Shown: positions 1 to 9,726, numbered from the stretch's first letter. The stretch: 64,000 nt of DNA from Aquimonas sp002352135 (GCA_035440755.1 DAORND010000007.1:1-64000); one strand, 5' to 3'. Made by a program: numbers and translations. The notes: generated by a model from the letters alone, not told the origin.

Positions 1-125
1 TCTGCCCGATGGCTGAATTCGTAGAGGTGGAACAGCATCACCCACATGGCGGCCAAACCGCGGATGCCAGTAATGGCGGGGATCTGGGTTGCAAGGTGAT
101 CGCCCGGGGTGTGGGTTGCGGACAT
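1..125 (-). CDS. Acyltransferase family 3 protein, N-terminal fragment cut by the window edge
   Basis: The reverse strand is open from an ATG at 125 to the window edge, giving 41 residues. After about 15 polar residues comes ITGIRGLAAMWVMLFHLYEF, the typical start of acyltransferase-3 (OafA/YrhL-like) membrane proteins: an I-x-G-I/L-R-G-x-A-A stretch opening the first transmembrane helix, ending in an F-H-x-Y motif whose His is conserved in the family. These enzymes O-acylate surface glycans or other envelope molecules. The gene is divergent from pfp. Only the first helix is visible, so the substrate cannot be inferred. Confidence 0.75.
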   Translation of the reverse strand, partial: MSATHTPGDHLATQIPAITGIRGLAAMWVMLFHLYEFSHRA

Positions 126-269
126 GCCGGAAGCTCGGTGGCTGGGACGTCGATGATGGCACAGCATGTTCGGCGTTCGCGGACGGTGGCCCGCGGCTAC
201 ACTGTGCGTCCTGCTGCACGCCGCTGTCGCAGGAACTCGACGGCCTGCCTAACTGATCGGAACGTTGCC

Positions 270-1532
270 ATGAGCACAGGAAAACTGCTGTACGCCCAAT
301 CCGGCGGAGTCACTTCCGTCATCAATGCCACCGCCAGCGCGGTGATCGAAACCGCCAGGCAGCACAAGGTCAAGGTGCTGGCCGCGCGCAACGGCATCAT
401 CGGCGCGTTGCGGGAAGATCTGATCGATACCAGCAAGGAGTCGATCAGCGCCGTTCGCGCACTCGCACACACGCCCGGTGGCGCATTCGGCAGTTGCCGC
501 TTCAAGTTGAAGTCCATCGATGACAACCGCGAGCAGTACGCGCGACTCATCGACGTATTCCGCGCACACGACATCCGCTACTTCCTCTACAACGGCGGCA
601 ATGACAGTGCCGATACCGCGCACAAGATTTCGCAGATCAGCCGTTCATTTGGTTATCCGGTCAACTGCATCGGTGTGCCCAAGACGGTCGACAACGATCT
701 GGCGGTGACCGATTGCTGCCCCGGCTTTGGTTCGGTGGCGAAGTACACCGCGACCTCGATTCTGGAAGCCAGTCTCGACGTGATCTCGATGAAGGAGTCC
801 TCGACCAAGGTCTTCGTGATGGAAGTCATGGGACGTCACGCTGGCTGGATTGCGGCGGCGGCCGGTCTGGCGCAGCGCGGCGAGGATGACGCGCCACACA
901 TCATCCTGTTCCCCGAGATTGCGTTCGACGAGGCCCGATTCCTTGCCAAGGTGAAAGCTACGGTCGAGCGCATCGGCTATTGCGTGATCGCGGTATCCGA
1001 AGGACTGCACCATGCCGATGGCCGCTTCGTTGCCGAAGCCGGTGGCAAGGACTCGTTCGGGCACGTGCAGCTTGGCGGCGTCGGTCCGACCATCGCCAAT
1101 CTGGTCAAAGATCAACTCGGCTACAAGATGCACTGGGCGGTGCCGGACTATCTGCAGCGTTCGGCGCGGCATCTGGCGTCGAAGACCGATGTGGAGCACG
1201 CCATGGCGGTGGGTCGTGCGGCGGTCGAGTACGCGCTGGCGGGACAGAACGCGGTGATGCCGGTGATCAAGCGCACCTCGGATGCGCCGTATCGCTGGAA
1301 GATCGAGTCAGCGCCACTGTCCAAGGTGGCCAACCACGAGAAGAAGATGCCGAAGAACTTCATTCGCAAGGATGGCTTCGGCATTACTGCCGCCTGCCGG
1401 ACCTATCTCGAACCACTGATTCGTGGCGAAGCACCGCCGCCGTTCGGCAAGGATGGCCTGCCGCAATACGTCACCTTGAAGAACACGCCGGTCGAGAAGA
1501 AGCTGCCCGAGTACCGCATCGCGGACAAGTAA
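270..1532 (+). CDS. pfp: Pyrophosphate-dependent 6-phosphofructokinase
   Basis: Phosphorylates fructose 6-phosphate with PPi (reversible) in the cytoplasm. The open frame extends further upstream, but homology begins at MSTGKLLYAQSGGVTSVINA, so the ATG at 270 is taken as the start (420 aa). Visible motifs are the N-terminal GGVTSVINA loop, Y-N-G-G-N-D-S in the phosphate-donor loop, P-K-T-V-D-N-D whose Lys is characteristic of PPi users, and M-G-R-H-A-G-W in the sugar-phosphate site. The donor loop reads GGND rather than the GGDG of ATP enzymes or the more common GGDD of PPi enzymes. Xanthomonas PFK is known to be PPi-dependent. The next gene is a membrane pyrophosphatase, consistent with a PPi-linked glycolysis. 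The 270-nt space downstream has only a weak imperfect hairpin (1581-1607). Confidence 0.9.
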   Translation: MSTGKLLYAQSGGVTSVINATASAVIETARQHKVKVLAARNGIIGALREDLIDTSKESISAVRALAHTPGGAFGSCRFKLKSIDDNREQYARLIDVFRAHDIRYFLYNGGNDSADTAHKISQISRSFGYPVNCIGVPKTVDNDLAVTDCCPGFGSVAKYTATSILEASLDVISMKESSTKVFVMEVMGRHAGWIAAAAGLAQRGEDDAPHIILFPEIAFDEARFLAKVKATVERIGYCVIAVSEGLHHADGRFVAEAGGKDSFGHVQLGGVGPTIANLVKDQLGYKMHWAVPDYLQRSARHLASKTDVEHAMAVGRAAVEYALAGQNAVMPVIKRTSDAPYRWKIESAPLSKVANHEKKMPKNFIRKDGFGITAACRTYLEPLIRGEAPPPFGKDGLPQYVTLKNTPVEKKLPEYRIADK

Positions 1533-1799
1533 GGCCGTATCCCGGCCAATGCGACTTTGGTGCAGTGCGAAAGCGCCAGTCCCGTGCGGCGCATATGCCG
1601 ATACGGGTCTATACTTCCCCTGTTCCGCGACCTGCGGAGCAGGGGCGAATAGACGACTGGGGAGTTCGTTGATTCCGGGCAGCAACCTTCCGCCAACCTG
1701 AGGTACATCAGGCCGGAACGCCAGCACTGTCCAGTACGTGCATCCGCCCCTCCAACCCGTTGTGGACAACGGGCAATTCACGTTTCCGGGGAGGTTGCA

Positions 1800-3827
1800 A
1801 TGCTTGTGCAGTACGGATTGGATCTGGCGATAGCCTGTGCGGTTCTCGCCATTCTCTATGGCATCGTCTCGACACGCTGGATTCTGGCGCAGCCTGCGGG
1901 CAATGCGCGCATGCAGGAAATTGGCAACGCCATCCAGGAAGGCGCGCGTGCCTACCTCAACCGTCAATACCTGACCATCAGCGTGGTTGGCGTGGTGCTG
2001 TTCGTGTTGATTGGCGTGTTTCTGGCTTGGAGCACGGCGGTCGGATTCGTGATCGGCGCTGTTCTCTCCGGTGCTGCTGGCTATATCGGAATGAACGTGT
2101 CGGTGCGTGCCAACGTGCGGACCGCCGAGGCAGCGCGCAAAGGCATGGGACCAGCCATGGACGTCGCGTTCCGTGGTGGTGCCATCACCGGCATGCTGGT
2201 GGTGGGGCTGGGTCTGCTCGGTGTGGCCGGTTACTGGGCCGGTCTGGCGCACTTCGGCATCGTCGGTGAAGACGCCCTGCATGCGCTGGTCGGTCTGGCC
2301 TTCGGCAGCTCGTTGATCTCGATTTTCGCGCGTCTGGGTGGTGGCATCTTCACCAAGGGTGCTGACGTCGGTGCCGATCTGGTGGGTAAGGTCGAAGCCG
2401 GGATTCCCGAGGACGACCCGCGCAATCCCGCGGTGATTGCCGACAACGTGGGCGACAACGTGGGCGACTGCGCCGGTATGGCGGCGGACCTGTTTGAAAC
2501 CTATGCAGTGACCGTCATCGCGACCATGCTGCTGGGCTTCCTGATGTCCGAAAACGTCGGTGCGCAGGGCGCTCTGTATCCCCTCGTTCTCGGCGGCGTA
2601 TCGATCATCGCCTCGATCATCGGCACCTTCTTTGTGAAGGTGAAGGAAGGCGGCTCGATCATGGGCGCGCTCTACAAGGGCGTGATTGTGTCGGGCGTGC
2701 TGGCGGCGATTGCGTTTTACCCGATCACCACCTCGCTGATGGGTGACTCGCCCGTGGGCGCGATGAACCTGTTCTATTGCGCGTTGATCGGTCTGGTGCT
2801 GACGGGTGCCATCGTGTGGATCACCGAGTACTACACCGGCACGCAGTACAAGCCGGTTCGTGACGTCGCGGCGGCCAGTGTGACGGGTCACGGCACCAAC
2901 ATCATTTCGGGCCTGGGTGTGTCGATGAAGTCGACCGCGCTGCCGGTGATTGCAGTTTGCGCTGCGATCTATGCGTGCCATGAATTGGCGGGTCTGTATG
3001 GCATCGCGATTGCTGCCACTTCGATGTTGTCGATGGCCGGCATGATCGTGGCATTGGACGCGTACGGCCCGATTACCGACAACGCGGGCGGTATTGCCGA
3101 GATGTCCGAGCTGCCGCCGGAAGTGCGCGCGGTGACCGATCCGCTGGACGCGGTGGGCAATACCACCAAGGCGGTCACCAAGGGCTATGCGATCGGTTCC
3201 GCCGCACTGGCGGCCCTGGTGCTGTTTGCCGATTACACGCACAACCTGCAGACGGCCAACCCGGACAAGACCTTCACCTTCGATCTGTCCAACCATATGG
3301 TCATCATCGGTCTGCTGATCGGTGGTCTGATTCCGTACCTGTTCGGCGCCATGGCGATGGAAGCGGTGGGTCGCGCGGCAGGTTCGGTGGTGGAGGAAGT
3401 GCGTCGTCAGTTCCGCACCATTCCCGGCATCATGGAAGGCACCGGCAAGCCGGAGTACGACAAGGCCGTCGACATGCTGACCAAGTCGGCCATCAAGGAA
3501 ATGATCGTGCCGTCCCTGCTGCCTGTGGCGGTGCCCGTGGTGATTGGCTTGGCGCTGGGTGCACAGGCGCTCGGCGGTCTGCTGATCGGTACGATCGTCA
3601 CCGGTCTGTTCGTGGCCATCTCGATGACCACCGGCGGTGGCGCTTGGGATAATGCCAAGAAGTACATCGAAGATGGCCATCATGGCGGCAAGGGTTCGGA
3701 TGCCCACAAGGCCGCCGTCACTGGCGATACCGTGGGCGATCCTTACAAAGACACGGCGGGTCCGGCGGTCAATCCGCTGATCAAGATCATCAATATCGTG
3801 GCGTTGCTGCTGGTGCCACTGCTGTAA
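1800..3827 (+). CDS. hppA: K+-independent proton-translocating membrane pyrophosphatase
   Basis: Hydrolyses PPi and pumps protons across the inner membrane. It is 675 aa with about 16 hydrophobic helices, normal for the family. The PPi/Mg site is visible around residues 185-230 as D-V-G-A-D-L-V-G-K-V-E and D-N-V-G-D-N-V-G-D-C-A-G-M. Near residue 455 it has G-N-T-T-K-A; a Lys at this position marks the K+-independent class, where K+-dependent enzymes have Ala. The ATG at 1800 follows a GGGGAGG Shine-Dalgarno sequence. It sits downstream of pfp in the same direction and ends at a strong hairpin terminator. Confidence 0.96.
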   Translation: MLVQYGLDLAIACAVLAILYGIVSTRWILAQPAGNARMQEIGNAIQEGARAYLNRQYLTISVVGVVLFVLIGVFLAWSTAVGFVIGAVLSGAAGYIGMNVSVRANVRTAEAARKGMGPAMDVAFRGGAITGMLVVGLGLLGVAGYWAGLAHFGIVGEDALHALVGLAFGSSLISIFARLGGGIFTKGADVGADLVGKVEAGIPEDDPRNPAVIADNVGDNVGDCAGMAADLFETYAVTVIATMLLGFLMSENVGAQGALYPLVLGGVSIIASIIGTFFVKVKEGGSIMGALYKGVIVSGVLAAIAFYPITTSLMGDSPVGAMNLFYCALIGLVLTGAIVWITEYYTGTQYKPVRDVAAASVTGHGTNIISGLGVSMKSTALPVIAVCAAIYACHELAGLYGIAIAATSMLSMAGMIVALDAYGPITDNAGGIAEMSELPPEVRAVTDPLDAVGNTTKAVTKGYAIGSAALAALVLFADYTHNLQTANPDKTFTFDLSNHMVIIGLLIGGLIPYLFGAMAMEAVGRAAGSVVEEVRRQFRTIPGIMEGTGKPEYDKAVDMLTKSAIKEMIVPSLLPVAVPVVIGLALGAQALGGLLIGTIVTGLFVAISMTTGGGAWDNAKKYIEDGHHGGKGSDAHKAAVTGDTVGDPYKDTAGPAVNPLIKIINIVALLLVPLL

Positions 3828-3846
3828 GACATTCGGCAGGCTGAAA

Positions 3847-3880
3847 CAGAAGCCCCGCATTGCGGGGCTTCTGTTTTCTG
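3847..3880 (+). terminator. Rho-independent terminator of hppA
   Basis: Perfect inverted repeat CAGAAGCCCCGCA / TGCGGGGCTTCTG (3847-3859 and 3861-3873) immediately followed by TTTTC, 20 nt after the hppA stop codon. Confidence 0.9.
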
Positions 3881-3923
3881 GCCTTCGGTCGGATTCGGCG
3901 GCTGCGCAATGCTTGCAGCCGTT

Positions 3924-4088
3924 TCAACCCTGCAGACGCTCGTCAATCTGGCTGACGACCCGGCGCAGATGTTCAACGACCTGATCCAGACCGGCATCGG
4001 GCACGATGTCGATCACCTGGTGGATGGCATGGGCTGCAGTGTCGAGGGCACTCAGTGCAAAGTGCAGTTGTTCGGCTTGTTCATTCAT
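3924..4088 (-). CDS. Small hypothetical protein (54 aa), predicted helical
   Basis: Begins MNEQAEQLHFALSALDTAAH and ends SQIDERLQG. It appears amphipathic-helical with no signal peptide or membrane segment. Codon third positions are GC-rich like the neighbours. A longer frame opens upstream (to 4205), but the extra residues look non-coding. There is no strong ribosome site before 4088, so the start is uncertain. It lies downstream of the sucrose operon on the same strand and converges on hppA. I do not recognise the family. Confidence 0.45.
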   Translation of the reverse strand: MNEQAEQLHFALSALDTAAHAIHQVIDIVPDAGLDQVVEHLRRVVSQIDERLQG

Positions 4089-4201
4089 GACGGTTGAGTC
4101 CCCGAGGCAAGAGGGGCTCGATTTGCTTACAGACGCGCGCCTCGTTGCTTGACCATTGTCAAAAATGTTGACGGCAATCGGCGAATCAACCCGATCAAAG
4201 T

Positions 4202-5137
4202 TCAAAGCTGTGAATTGTTCGACACCATGTCAACTTGATGACCCGGATCGAACCCTTGGGCGACAGCCAGTGCGAAGGCGCCTACCAGTCCGGAATCGGC
4301 AAAGTGGGGCACGACGATTCGCGTCTGCAGGGCATCGACATCACAGCCAGGAAGATAGCCATTGATGCGCTGCGCACAGTGGTATCGAACCCGGTTCAGT
4401 AGTCCCTCGGTCTGCATGACGCCACCGCCGATCACAATTCGCTGGGCGGCCACACCCAGCAGCAGTTGCGCGCAGAGCTGGCCGAGATAGTCGGCGATGA
4501 TGTCAATGGCCGACGAATCAGGCGACATCGCACTCAGGGCTTGTCCATGACGGGCGAGGATCGCCGGACCACTGGCCAGACCCTCCACGCAGTCGGCATG
4601 AAACCGGCAAATGCTGCGGAAGTGCATATCGTCGGCATGACGCTGCACGTGTAGATGACCTATTTCCGGATGCAATGCGCCATGCACGGGCTGGCCCCGG
4701 ATGACGATACCGCCGCCAATGCCAGTGCCGACGGTGAGGTAGACCGCACAGTCGGTGTTACGCGCCGCTCCCCAGCGCTGTTCGGCCAGCGCGGCGGCAT
4801 TGACGTCGGTATCGATGGCGAATGGCAGTTGGGCGTGCGGCAGCACACGGCGCCAATCGGTACCTTGCCAGTCGGGTTTCGGTGTCGCCAGCACGTGAGC
4901 GTAGTCGAGGGCAGACGGATCGAGTTGCAGTGGTCCAAATGCGGCCACGCCCACCGCGCGCAGGCCGCCATGAGTCGTGATCGCCGCATCCAGCAGATCG
5001 CGAAGCCGAGCGACGGTTACCTCGCCGTTGCCGGTTGGCAGGCGATGGTGTTCCAGCCACTGATCCAGGTGATGGCCGATGGCCAGCAGGCATTTGGTGC
5101 CTCCGGCTTCGATGGCGGCAAACGGCCGCGAACTCAT
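4202..5137 (-). CDS. scrK: ROK-family fructokinase
   Basis: Phosphorylates free fructose to fructose 6-phosphate with ATP, removing the fructose that amylosucrase releases; the product feeds the PPi-PFK. ROK features: N-terminal phosphate loop A-A-I-E-A-G-G-T-K, catalytic region with D-T-D-V-N-A-A, G-T-G-I-G-G-G, and the fructokinase-type metal site E-I-G-H-L-H-V then C-R-F-H-A-D-C-V-E-G-L-A-S-G. The C-x-F-H-x-D-C spacing, instead of the C-x-C-G-x-x-G-C of glucokinase/NagC-type ROKs, points to fructose. The ATG at 5137 overlaps the amylosucrase stop as ATGA, so it is chosen over the upstream GTG at 5158. Length 311 aa. Confidence 0.88.
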   Translation of the reverse strand: MSSRPFAAIEAGGTKCLLAIGHHLDQWLEHHRLPTGNGEVTVARLRDLLDAAITTHGGLRAVGVAAFGPLQLDPSALDYAHVLATPKPDWQGTDWRRVLPHAQLPFAIDTDVNAAALAEQRWGAARNTDCAVYLTVGTGIGGGIVIRGQPVHGALHPEIGHLHVQRHADDMHFRSICRFHADCVEGLASGPAILARHGQALSAMSPDSSAIDIIADYLGQLCAQLLLGVAAQRIVIGGGVMQTEGLLNRVRYHCAQRINGYLPGCDVDALQTRIVVPHFADSGLVGAFALAVAQGFDPGHQVDMVSNNSQL

Positions 5138-6978
5138 GACGTGCTGCCCGACTGCCACTGCAGCCAGCAGACGCCGAACCCGGGCAATGCGGCCGTATCA
5201 CGCTGGACGCTGTCGTCCCGCAGGTCGCGCCACGATCCTTGCGGCAAGTCGACGAGCTTGGTGTGGGCGGAAAAATTGAACATCGCGAGCAGGTGTTCAC
5301 CACGCAGGAAGGCCAGTACCGCGCTGCTAGAGGGCAAGACCTGGCAGGGACGGTCGGCACGCAAATCGGTGAGTTGTTGGCGTAGCCGAATCCAGCTCAG
5401 CAATTCACCATGAACATCACGCGCGACCGCATCGGCGAACTGGACCTGGCCGTCTTCCCGCCACGGCATGGGTGGCCGATGCAGCCATCGGCCTTCATGA
5501 CGTCGCGCCGGATCGCTGCGGTAGCTGTCATCGTTGTCCAAGGCGATCTCGTCACCCATGTAGATGACCGGCAGGCCAGGTACGGCGAGCATCAGCGCAT
5601 GCATCAACAGGAAGCGTCGTTGCGCTCGCTGCAAATGCTCCGCTGAGCGTTCGCCGCGTCGAGCCCGACTCAATCCGCAAAGCGCGGCGGTCATGCCGTT
5701 GCTGCCGTGCACGCCACCGGCCTCGCCGACCTGAAAGGCTTCGCCCTCCGCGTCGCTGTCACCGCTACCCGCGAAATACGCGGCGACCGTCTGCTGATCG
5801 AATTCAGCGACACCGGTTGCGCCGCTTGCCTCATGGCTGAGCACCGGCCAGCCGATGTCATCATGGCAGCGCACGTACTGGATCCACGTGGCGTTTGCGG
5901 GCAAGGCGGGCGTGCTGCGCAGGATGTGCGCGGGGATATCGCCACGCTGCAAAGCCAGCCCACTCCACGCGGCGGTCATCAGACTGCTGTGATAAGCGAG
6001 ATGACATTCCTGCCCGCGTTCATCGCCCTCGCCGAAATACGGCGGCAGATCGCGCATTGGCACGATGGCCTCGGCCTTCAACAGCACGCCCGGCGCGACC
6101 CACTGCACCGCCGCGCGTATCGCCTGCAGAATCCAGTGTGCTTCCGGCTGGTTCATGCAGTCGGTGCCGCGGCGTTTCCAGAGAAATCCCGTGCTGTCCA
6201 GTCGAAAGGCTTCGACGCCGCGATTGGCCGCTCGCAGCAGGGCGAACAGCATCTCCGCGAAGACCTCGCGGTTCGACCAGTTCAGATCCCATTGATACGG
6301 ATAGAACGTCGTCCAGACCCAGCCGTCGATGGCCTCGCAGCGGGTGAAATTGCCGGGTGCGGTATGTGGGAAAACCTCGCGCAGTCCGGCTTCCCAGTCC
6401 GCCACATCCTGCGCCGAATCGACCACGTGGAAGTAACCGCGATAGTGCGGGTCACCCGAGCGCGCGGCACGCGCCCAGGCGTGGTCATCGGCGCAGTGAT
6501 TCAGTACGAAGTCGCTGCATAGGCTGATGCCTGCGTCACGCAGTTCGGCACACAGTGCGCGCAGATCCTCCACGCTGCCCAGCGCCGGTTCGACATCGTC
6601 GTAGTCGGAGACCGCAAAGCCACCATCGTTGTCGCCCGCACGGGCGCGGGTGAAAGGCAGCAGGTGCAGATAGCGGACGCCGAGCGACTGCAGGTGCGGC
6701 AGTCGTTCAGCGACACCCCGCAGGGTGCCGCCGAAACGGTCGACGTAGGTGCAGTAGCCAAGCATGCGCTGGTCACAGAACCAGTCCGGCCTACGCTCAG
6801 CGTCCAGTGCCCGCAGTTCGCGGGGACGCAGCGCGTGCAATTCCCGCAGGCGCGTGACCAAGGTGTTGAGCCAAACCTCAAACCCCTCGGTATGCCCGTA
6901 CAACTGGCGCAGCCGGGCGGTCAGCAACGCGGGCGCGTCGCTGCTCAGAGCATGGATTGCCGTCGCAGACTCACCCAT
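5134..6978 (-). CDS. Amylosucrase (GH13 family)
   Basis: Cleaves sucrose, transferring glucose to an alpha-1,4-glucan and releasing fructose. No signal peptide, so predicted cytoplasmic. It is 614 aa, close to the approximately 630 of Neisseria amylosucrase. GH13 landmarks in order: G-Y-C-T-Y-V-D-R-F-G and L-H-L-L-P; D-G-G-F-A-V-S-D-Y; D-F-V-L-N-H; nucleophile Asp in F-R-L-D-S-T-G-F; acid/base Glu in L-L-K-A-E-A-I-V; third Asp in R-C-H-D-D-I-G-W. It starts 8 nt after the TonB-receptor stop and overlaps the fructokinase start. The gene order resembles the Xanthomonas sux locus. A sucrose hydrolase of the same subfamily cannot be excluded from sequence alone. Confidence 0.88.
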   Translation of the reverse strand: MGESATAIHALSSDAPALLTARLRQLYGHTEGFEVWLNTLVTRLRELHALRPRELRALDAERRPDWFCDQRMLGYCTYVDRFGGTLRGVAERLPHLQSLGVRYLHLLPFTRARAGDNDGGFAVSDYDDVEPALGSVEDLRALCAELRDAGISLCSDFVLNHCADDHAWARAARSGDPHYRGYFHVVDSAQDVADWEAGLREVFPHTAPGNFTRCEAIDGWVWTTFYPYQWDLNWSNREVFAEMLFALLRAANRGVEAFRLDSTGFLWKRRGTDCMNQPEAHWILQAIRAAVQWVAPGVLLKAEAIVPMRDLPPYFGEGDERGQECHLAYHSSLMTAAWSGLALQRGDIPAHILRSTPALPANATWIQYVRCHDDIGWPVLSHEASGATGVAEFDQQTVAAYFAGSGDSDAEGEAFQVGEAGGVHGSNGMTAALCGLSRARRGERSAEHLQRAQRRFLLMHALMLAVPGLPVIYMGDEIALDNDDSYRSDPARRHEGRWLHRPPMPWREDGQVQFADAVARDVHGELLSWIRLRQQLTDLRADRPCQVLPSSSAVLAFLRGEHLLAMFNFSAHTKLVDLPQGSWRDLRDDSVQRDTAALPGFGVCWLQWQSGSTS

Positions 6979-6986
6979 GTCCGTGC

Positions 6987-9440
6987 TCAGAACTCGTAGC
7001 GCAGGGTGAGCGTGCTGCTGCGACCGGCGATCGAGCGTGCCCGGATGATGTTGTCACCACCGTCCACGATGCTGCCTTCCTCCACTTCGGTCAGTCCCAG
7101 TTTGTCGAACAGATTGTTGACGTTGAGTCCAAGACTCAGGCTATCGGTCAGGTAATAGGTGGCAAACAGGTTGGTCTGCAGGAAACCCGGCATCACCAGT
7201 TGGTTGTTGTCCTGCGCATAGGCGTCGGTAGTGCCGATGAAGTTGACACCCACGGTATAGCGCTCGCCCATGTAGCTCGGCGTGAGCTGATAGATCCAGG
7301 TTGCCTGACGGCGTGGCGTATTGCCGACCAGTTCCGGGGTGATTTCATCACGGGAAATCTCTGCGTCGGTCCATGTCGCACCGCCGGTCAGGCTGAAGCT
7401 ACCCAGATACCACGAGGCTTCCAGTTCCAGTCCATGTGCCTTGTAGACGCGGTCCAGGAAGCGCTGCGAGGTCGCTTCGAAGTTCTGCTCCTCGGTTTCG
7501 GCCTGGAACAGGGTGGCGAACAGGCTGAGGTCGTCGTGGCGATACTTCAGGCCGAATTCGATCTGGTCGACCAGATCGATGGCATCTTCGGCACGCACCG
7601 AGCCATCGGCGTTGACGCGGCCAAACAGCAGACGATCCGCATTGGCGCGACCACCCCGACTGAGTCGACCAAACACCGCAAGATCATCATTGAACAGGTA
7701 GTTCGCGCCGGCCGAGTACGAGGTGTACGCCCAGTCGTAGTTGACCGGCGAACGCGTGGCATCGATCACCGAGACGCTTTGTTCCGGCGCACTGATCACG
7801 CCGTCACCGTCGACGTCCAGATTGGCCGCCTGCACCGCTCCGGCATAACTGCCGCGCGCGGTGCCGTCATCGCGACGAACGCTGACATCAAGGTTCCATG
7901 GACCACTGGCCCATGCCAGCGACAGGTAGGGCGCGTTGATGCGGTAATCGGTGTCGTAGCTGCGCGTGCAGCAATTGCCCCAGAACGGCACGCCATAGGC
8001 ATACAGACCGCCTTCGGAGAGGTTGTTGCCGCTGCCATCCAGCACATTCAGCAGGGCGGCGTCCTCGCCTTTCAGTTCCAACAGGTAGGAGTTCCACAGC
8101 CAGTCCATGTCGATGCTTTGGCGCGAGCTGTAGTAGCCCGCTTTCAGGTCGAGGCTGGCATCGCCCGCCAACTCGAAATGGCGACCCAACTGCAGATCGT
8201 TCTGCGCGTTGCCGAAGTCATTGATCTCGACATCGAACAGATGCTCGCGCATCGCTGTACCAGTGAAGGCGTTGCCAGCCTGCGGGCCATTGGCGTAGAC
8301 CAGACTGGCACCGGTGCCGCCAATCGAACTGGCCAGCGACGCCGCGCTGGCGACCTCCGCCGGGAAGGGCGATTCGAATCGTCCTTGGGTGTCGGTGATG
8401 CGGAAGCGGTCGGTCAGTGTCCAGGCGCCGTCCAGATCGAAGGAGAATTCGGCCCCGATAGCGTCACTCTGCGGACGCATGCCATCCGCGATGTCGACAC
8501 GGCGCGGTGCATTGTTGCCGTCCAGTCCAAACGCACTGAGGAAATACGGCGAATGCGGCGTATCGCTGAGCGGATCGAAGCCAGCGAACCCGCCGAGCGA
8601 AGGATTGCCATTGCTGCCGGTCGCGCGCACTGGCATCGGCAGATATCCGATCGCGCGATCATCCAGGTGCTTCACATACAAACGGGCGAAGCCGTTGTCG
8701 AACTCGCGGGTCAGATTGGCCTTGATCTGCCCGCCGGATTCGGCCGTGTAGCCCGCATTGCGCACACCTTCGCCCTGCCGCCAGAAACCACCGACATGAA
8801 AGCGCCAGCCATCACCGAGAGCGCCGCCGTAGGCGAAATCGGTACGTGTGTGGTCATAGTCGAGGCCCGCCGTGACGGCGACCTGACCACCTTCGTCTTC
8901 GCCGGTACGACTGATGAAGTTGATCACGCCGCCAGGCGAATTGCTGGCGAAGGTCGATGCCGCACCACCGCGAATGGCTTCGATGCGATCCAAACTGGCG
9001 TCGGCGCGCAGGAAGATGTCCGCGTTGCCAAAGGCGATGTCGCCGAACTCCATCACCGGCAGGCCGTCTTCCTGCAGTTGAAGGAATTTCGCGCCGCCGG
9101 CTGCGACAGGCAGACCACGCACGGCGATGTTGGCATTGCCCTCGCCGCCAGTGGATTCGGAGCGGATACCCGGAATGTTTCGGAAGATTTCCGCCGTCGA
9201 ACGCGGTGCGGACTGCTCCACGGCCTCGAAGCCGACCGTGCTCACCGAGGCGCTGCTGCGAATCTTGGAGATTGGCAGCGCATTCGCGGTGACGACGACT
9301 TCGTCGAGGTTCAAGCCGCGCTGCGCGGACTCGTCGTCCGATTCGGTGGGGGCTTCCTGGGCCATCGCCGGGATCGGCAACAGCAGCAGGGCGATGGCGT
9401 AGGCGAGACGTTTTTGAGCTGGTTGGTGGCGACGTGACAT
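6987..9440 (-). CDS. TonB-dependent outer-membrane receptor, probably for sucrose
   Basis: First gene of the receptor-amylosucrase-fructokinase operon. Signal peptide about residues 1-27 ending A-M-A-Q; TonB box L-D-E-V-V-V-T-A; plug domain with R-N-I-P-G-I-R-S and V-R-G-L-P; then a large beta-barrel ending in R-Y-E-F with terminal Phe, as outer-membrane proteins require. Two in-frame ATGs occur (9446 and 9440); a GGGAGG site is 6 nt before the second but touches the first, so 9440 is chosen (817 aa). Xanthomonas SuxA is the model for sucrose uptake by such a receptor; substrate here is inferred from operon context. Confidence 0.9.
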   Translation of the reverse strand: MSRRHQPAQKRLAYAIALLLLPIPAMAQEAPTESDDESAQRGLNLDEVVVTANALPISKIRSSASVSTVGFEAVEQSAPRSTAEIFRNIPGIRSESTGGEGNANIAVRGLPVAAGGAKFLQLQEDGLPVMEFGDIAFGNADIFLRADASLDRIEAIRGGAASTFASNSPGGVINFISRTGEDEGGQVAVTAGLDYDHTRTDFAYGGALGDGWRFHVGGFWRQGEGVRNAGYTAESGGQIKANLTREFDNGFARLYVKHLDDRAIGYLPMPVRATGSNGNPSLGGFAGFDPLSDTPHSPYFLSAFGLDGNNAPRRVDIADGMRPQSDAIGAEFSFDLDGAWTLTDRFRITDTQGRFESPFPAEVASAASLASSIGGTGASLVYANGPQAGNAFTGTAMREHLFDVEINDFGNAQNDLQLGRHFELAGDASLDLKAGYYSSRQSIDMDWLWNSYLLELKGEDAALLNVLDGSGNNLSEGGLYAYGVPFWGNCCTRSYDTDYRINAPYLSLAWASGPWNLDVSVRRDDGTARGSYAGAVQAANLDVDGDGVISAPEQSVSVIDATRSPVNYDWAYTSYSAGANYLFNDDLAVFGRLSRGGRANADRLLFGRVNADGSVRAEDAIDLVDQIEFGLKYRHDDLSLFATLFQAETEEQNFEATSQRFLDRVYKAHGLELEASWYLGSFSLTGGATWTDAEISRDEITPELVGNTPRRQATWIYQLTPSYMGERYTVGVNFIGTTDAYAQDNNQLVMPGFLQTNLFATYYLTDSLSLGLNVNNLFDKLGLTEVEEGSIVDGGDNIIRARSIAGRSSTLTLRYEF

Positions 9441-9523
9441 GAGCATCCTCCCGATTGGATTGGCCGGCGCGGCATGGGCGACGGGCGATTTCTGGTGTTG
9501 CGCGGCGACCTTCTACGCGCGAT

Positions 9524-9537
9524 TGCAATCGATTGCA
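9524..9537. promoter_or_regulatory. Predicted LacI-family operator
   Basis: TGCAATCGATTGCA is a perfect 14-bp palindrome with the central CG and the A/T pattern typical of LacI-family operators. It lies between the divergent TonB receptor (84 nt from its start) and the symporter (190 nt from its start), with a LacI gene in the same cluster. Confidence 0.7.
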
Positions 9538-9726
9538 CTACGCGCTGCAGAATGCCAGATCGCGACCGCTTGCCTAGCATGTGCCATGTCGAGAGGGGCA
9601 TCCGCGAGTCGCACGGACGCAAATCGCGACGGTTTTCGCCATCGTGCGACGACCCTCCGATGACCCCGCCCGTACGCCGTTCGATTTCCGTCTTACCCTG
9701 TTTCATGAACGTATTCTGGAGTCTGC

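Noticed and set aside
1308..3860. An 850-codon open frame antisense to hppA
   Set aside because: His/Gln/Arg-rich translation with no domain character; it mirrors the high-GC codon bias of the real gene.
6957..9437. An 826-codon open frame on the plus strand opposite the TonB receptor
   Set aside because: Shadow frame over the receptor, which has signal peptide, TonB box, plug and barrel; the antisense product has no recognisable features.
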